Shown: piece by piece, positions 62,822 to 64,000 of the stretch
Layout of the letters: every line of letters begins with the position of its first letter
Numbering within the stretch: position 1 is the first letter of the stretch
NCBI RefSeq assembly: GCF_011762155.1
Contig: NZ_JAASQL010000001.1
Location: 1,240,001 to 1,304,000 of the forward strand
Length of the DNA: 64,000 nucleotides
Reading direction: 5' to 3'
Origin: Wenyingzhuangia heitensis
GTDB taxonomy: Bacteria; Bacteroidota; Bacteroidia; Flavobacteriales; Flavobacteriaceae
Made by a program: the position numbers and the translations under genes
Notes under the pieces: generated by a model
Seen by the model: only the letters and a program-made list of their open reading frames with translations
Database searches by the model: none
What the model was told of the DNA's origin: nothing

Positions 62822-63358
62822 ATGACAAGAGAAGAAAAATTTCAAGTAATTGAAGATTTAACAAGCCAATTAGCAGAGAATACAGTAATCTATTTAGCTG
62901 ATATTTCAGGATTAGATGCTGCAACAACTTCTAACTTAAGAAGAGCTTGTTACAAACAAGATATTAAATTATCTGTAGTTAAAAATACATTGTTAGAAAA
63001 GGCAATGGAAAAGTCTGATAAGGACTTTGGTGATTTACCATCAACATTAAAAGGTAATACTTCTGTGTTTTACGCTACAGTGGCAAATGCTCCTGCTAAA
63101 GTAATTCAAGATTTCTTAAAGAAATCTAAAGGAGAGAAACCATTATTGAAAGGTGCATTCATAGCTGATGAAGTTTATGTTGGTGCTGATCAATTACCTG
63201 CTTTAGTAGCAATTAAATCTAAAGAGGAATTAATTGGTGATATCATTACTATCTTACAGTCTCCTATTAAAAACGTTGTTTCAGCGTTAACAAACGAGGA
63301 ACGTCCTGATAGAGCTGGTGAAACTGTAGAAGCATCTACAGAGGAAGCAGCAGAATAA
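62822..63358 (+). CDS. rplJ: Large ribosomal subunit protein uL10
   Basis: This 178-residue protein has YLADISGLDAATTSNLRRAC and LKGAFIADEVYVGADQL, with the C-terminal helices that hold bL12 dimers. It is followed 64 bases later by rplL. Confidence 0.98.
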   Translation: MTREEKFQVIEDLTSQLAENTVIYLADISGLDAATTSNLRRACYKQDIKLSVVKNTLLEKAMEKSDKDFGDLPSTLKGNTSVFYATVANAPAKVIQDFLKKSKGEKPLLKGAFIADEVYVGADQLPALVAIKSKEELIGDIITILQSPIKNVVSALTNEERPDRAGETVEASTEEAAE

Positions 63359-63422
63359 TTACGCGCACAAATAAATTATTATAATACAACACGTTTTTAA
63401 ATAAACGAAAAAAAGAATCAAA

Positions 63423-63791
63423 ATGGCAGAATTAAAAGATTTCGCAGAACAATTAGTTAACTTAACAGTTAAAGAAGTAAATGAATTAGCTACTATCTTA
63501 AAAGATGAGTACGGTATCGAACCAGCTGCTGCTGTAGTTGTAGGTGGTGCTGCTGGAGGTGGTGAAGCTGCTGAAGAAAAAACTGAATTTGACGTTGTTT
63601 TAACTGAAGCTGGTGCTTCTAAATTAAAAGTAGTTAAAGCTGTTAAAGAATTAACTGGTTTAGGTTTGAAAGAAGCTAAAGAATTAGTTGATGGTGTACC
63701 ATCAAATATTAAAGAAGCTGTTTCTAAAGAAGAAGCTGAAGGAATTAAAGCTTCTTTAGAAGAAGTTGGAGCTTCTGTAGAATTGAAATAA
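63423..63791 (+). CDS. rplL: Large ribosomal subunit protein bL12
   Basis: This 122-residue acidic stalk protein has an N-terminal dimerisation helix region, an Ala/Gly-rich hinge ([13 protein letters not shown]) and the factor-binding domain ([20 protein letters not shown]). It is present in several copies per ribosome. Confidence 0.99.
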   Translation: MAELKDFAEQLVNLTVKEVNELATILKDEYGIEPAAAVVVGGAAGGGEAAEEKTEFDVVLTEAGASKLKVVKAVKELTGLGLKEAKELVDGVPSNIKEAVSKEEAEGIKASLEEVGASVELK

Positions 63792-63814
63792 TTTTTACTC
63801 TACAAAACCTTATA

Positions 63815-63857
63815 GGTTTAGGTCTTTCCCTTTGGGTTAGACCTAAACCATTTTTTG
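63815..63857 (+). terminator. Terminator-like attenuator between rplL and rpoB
   Basis: The stem GGTTTAGGTCT / AGACCTAAACC (63815-63825, 63839-63849) is followed by ATTTTTTG. At this conserved place it would partially stop transcription so that less rpoB than ribosomal protein mRNA is made. Confidence 0.8.
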
Positions 63858-63943
63858 CGTTTAAATAGTTCCTTATTTAACGCAACTAAAAAAAAGCTTA
63901 AAAAAAGAAAAAGAATTATTAATTCATTTAAATTTTTTCACCT

Positions 63944-64000
63944 TTGGCAACGAAAAATAATACAAGAGTTAACTTTGCTTCAGCCAAACTAAGTACAGAA
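63944..64000 (+). CDS. rpoB: RNA polymerase beta subunit, first 19 codons (partial)
   Basis: After rplL the expected rpoB begins. The frame from TTG at 63944 reads MATKNNTRVNFASAKLSTE, with RVNFASAK resembling flavobacterial RpoB N-termini. There is no in-frame ATG upstream or in the remaining window, so a TTG start is proposed. The gene runs past the right edge. Confidence 0.7.
   Translation, partial: MATKNNTRVNFASAKLSTE

Overview
The window is AT-rich chromosome of a member of the Bacteroidota, most likely a marine or polysaccharide-degrading flavobacterium. The evidence is SusC/SusD pairs, type IX secretion (T9SS) C-terminal sorting domains, -7 boxes of the form TAnnTTTG, weak Shine-Dalgarno sequences, a Y_Y_Y/LuxR one-component regulator, and the rpsU and tRNA-tuf-secE-nusG-rplKAJL-rpoB gene orders. 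Almost all of it is coding; I see no prophage, insertion sequence or CRISPR array.

Region 1 (1-6517): the 3' end of glyA, a membrane-anchored metallo-beta-lactamase-fold hydrolase, a large secreted Asp-box propeller protein with a T9SS tail, then three tandem unrecognised mini-genes (55, 53 and 64 codons) encoding paralogous peptides. They are divergent from a Crp/Fnr-family regulator. Region 2 (6576-11532): serB, then a sulfur cluster of a SulP anion transporter, a CstB-like persulfide dioxygenase/rhodanese and a small membrane rhodanese. Two YeeE/YedE sulfur-transport half proteins lie 21 kb further on (32895-33867). The SulP, CstB-like and YeeE promoters carry the same 14-bp palindrome (GTAAC-N4-GTTAC) exactly 22 nt upstream of the -7 box. 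This looks like one regulon of a Crp/Fnr-type activator, and the regulator at 5891 is the obvious candidate.

Region 3 (11789-30187): two tandem duplicated secreted beta-helix proteins, then a polysaccharide utilisation locus with a membrane one-component sensor/regulator, SusC, SusD, a surface glycan-binding lipoprotein, a GH16 endo-beta-glucanase lipoprotein and a GH3 beta-glucosidase. The set fits laminarin or another beta-1,3-glucan. Region 4 (30226-32804): an RluA-type pseudouridine synthase and a fatty acid hydroxylase-family protein. Region 5 (33920-41513): a xylose catabolic cluster. A Nudix-type regulator heads an operon with two secreted esterases and is divergent from xylB, xylA, a sugar porter and a small transaldolase; a palindromic operator overlaps the xylB start of transcription.

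Region 6 (41607-56058): rlmF, a DUF1853 gene flanked by inverted GC-rich repeats, a sirtuin, a CPA2 antiporter, a siderophore-uptake module (AraC regulator, TonB receptor, esterase), tex, a PspC protein, a potassium channel, an alanine/glycine symporter and a helix-hairpin-helix protein. Region 7 (56081-64000): acyl-CoA dehydrogenase, rpsU, xerC, a ribosome hibernation factor, five tRNA genes, tuf, secE, nusG, rplK, rplA, rplJ, rplL and the first codons of rpoB.

The observations I rate highest are the mini-gene family at 5061-5695 and the shared sulfur-regulon operator. All function calls rest on motif reading without database searches.
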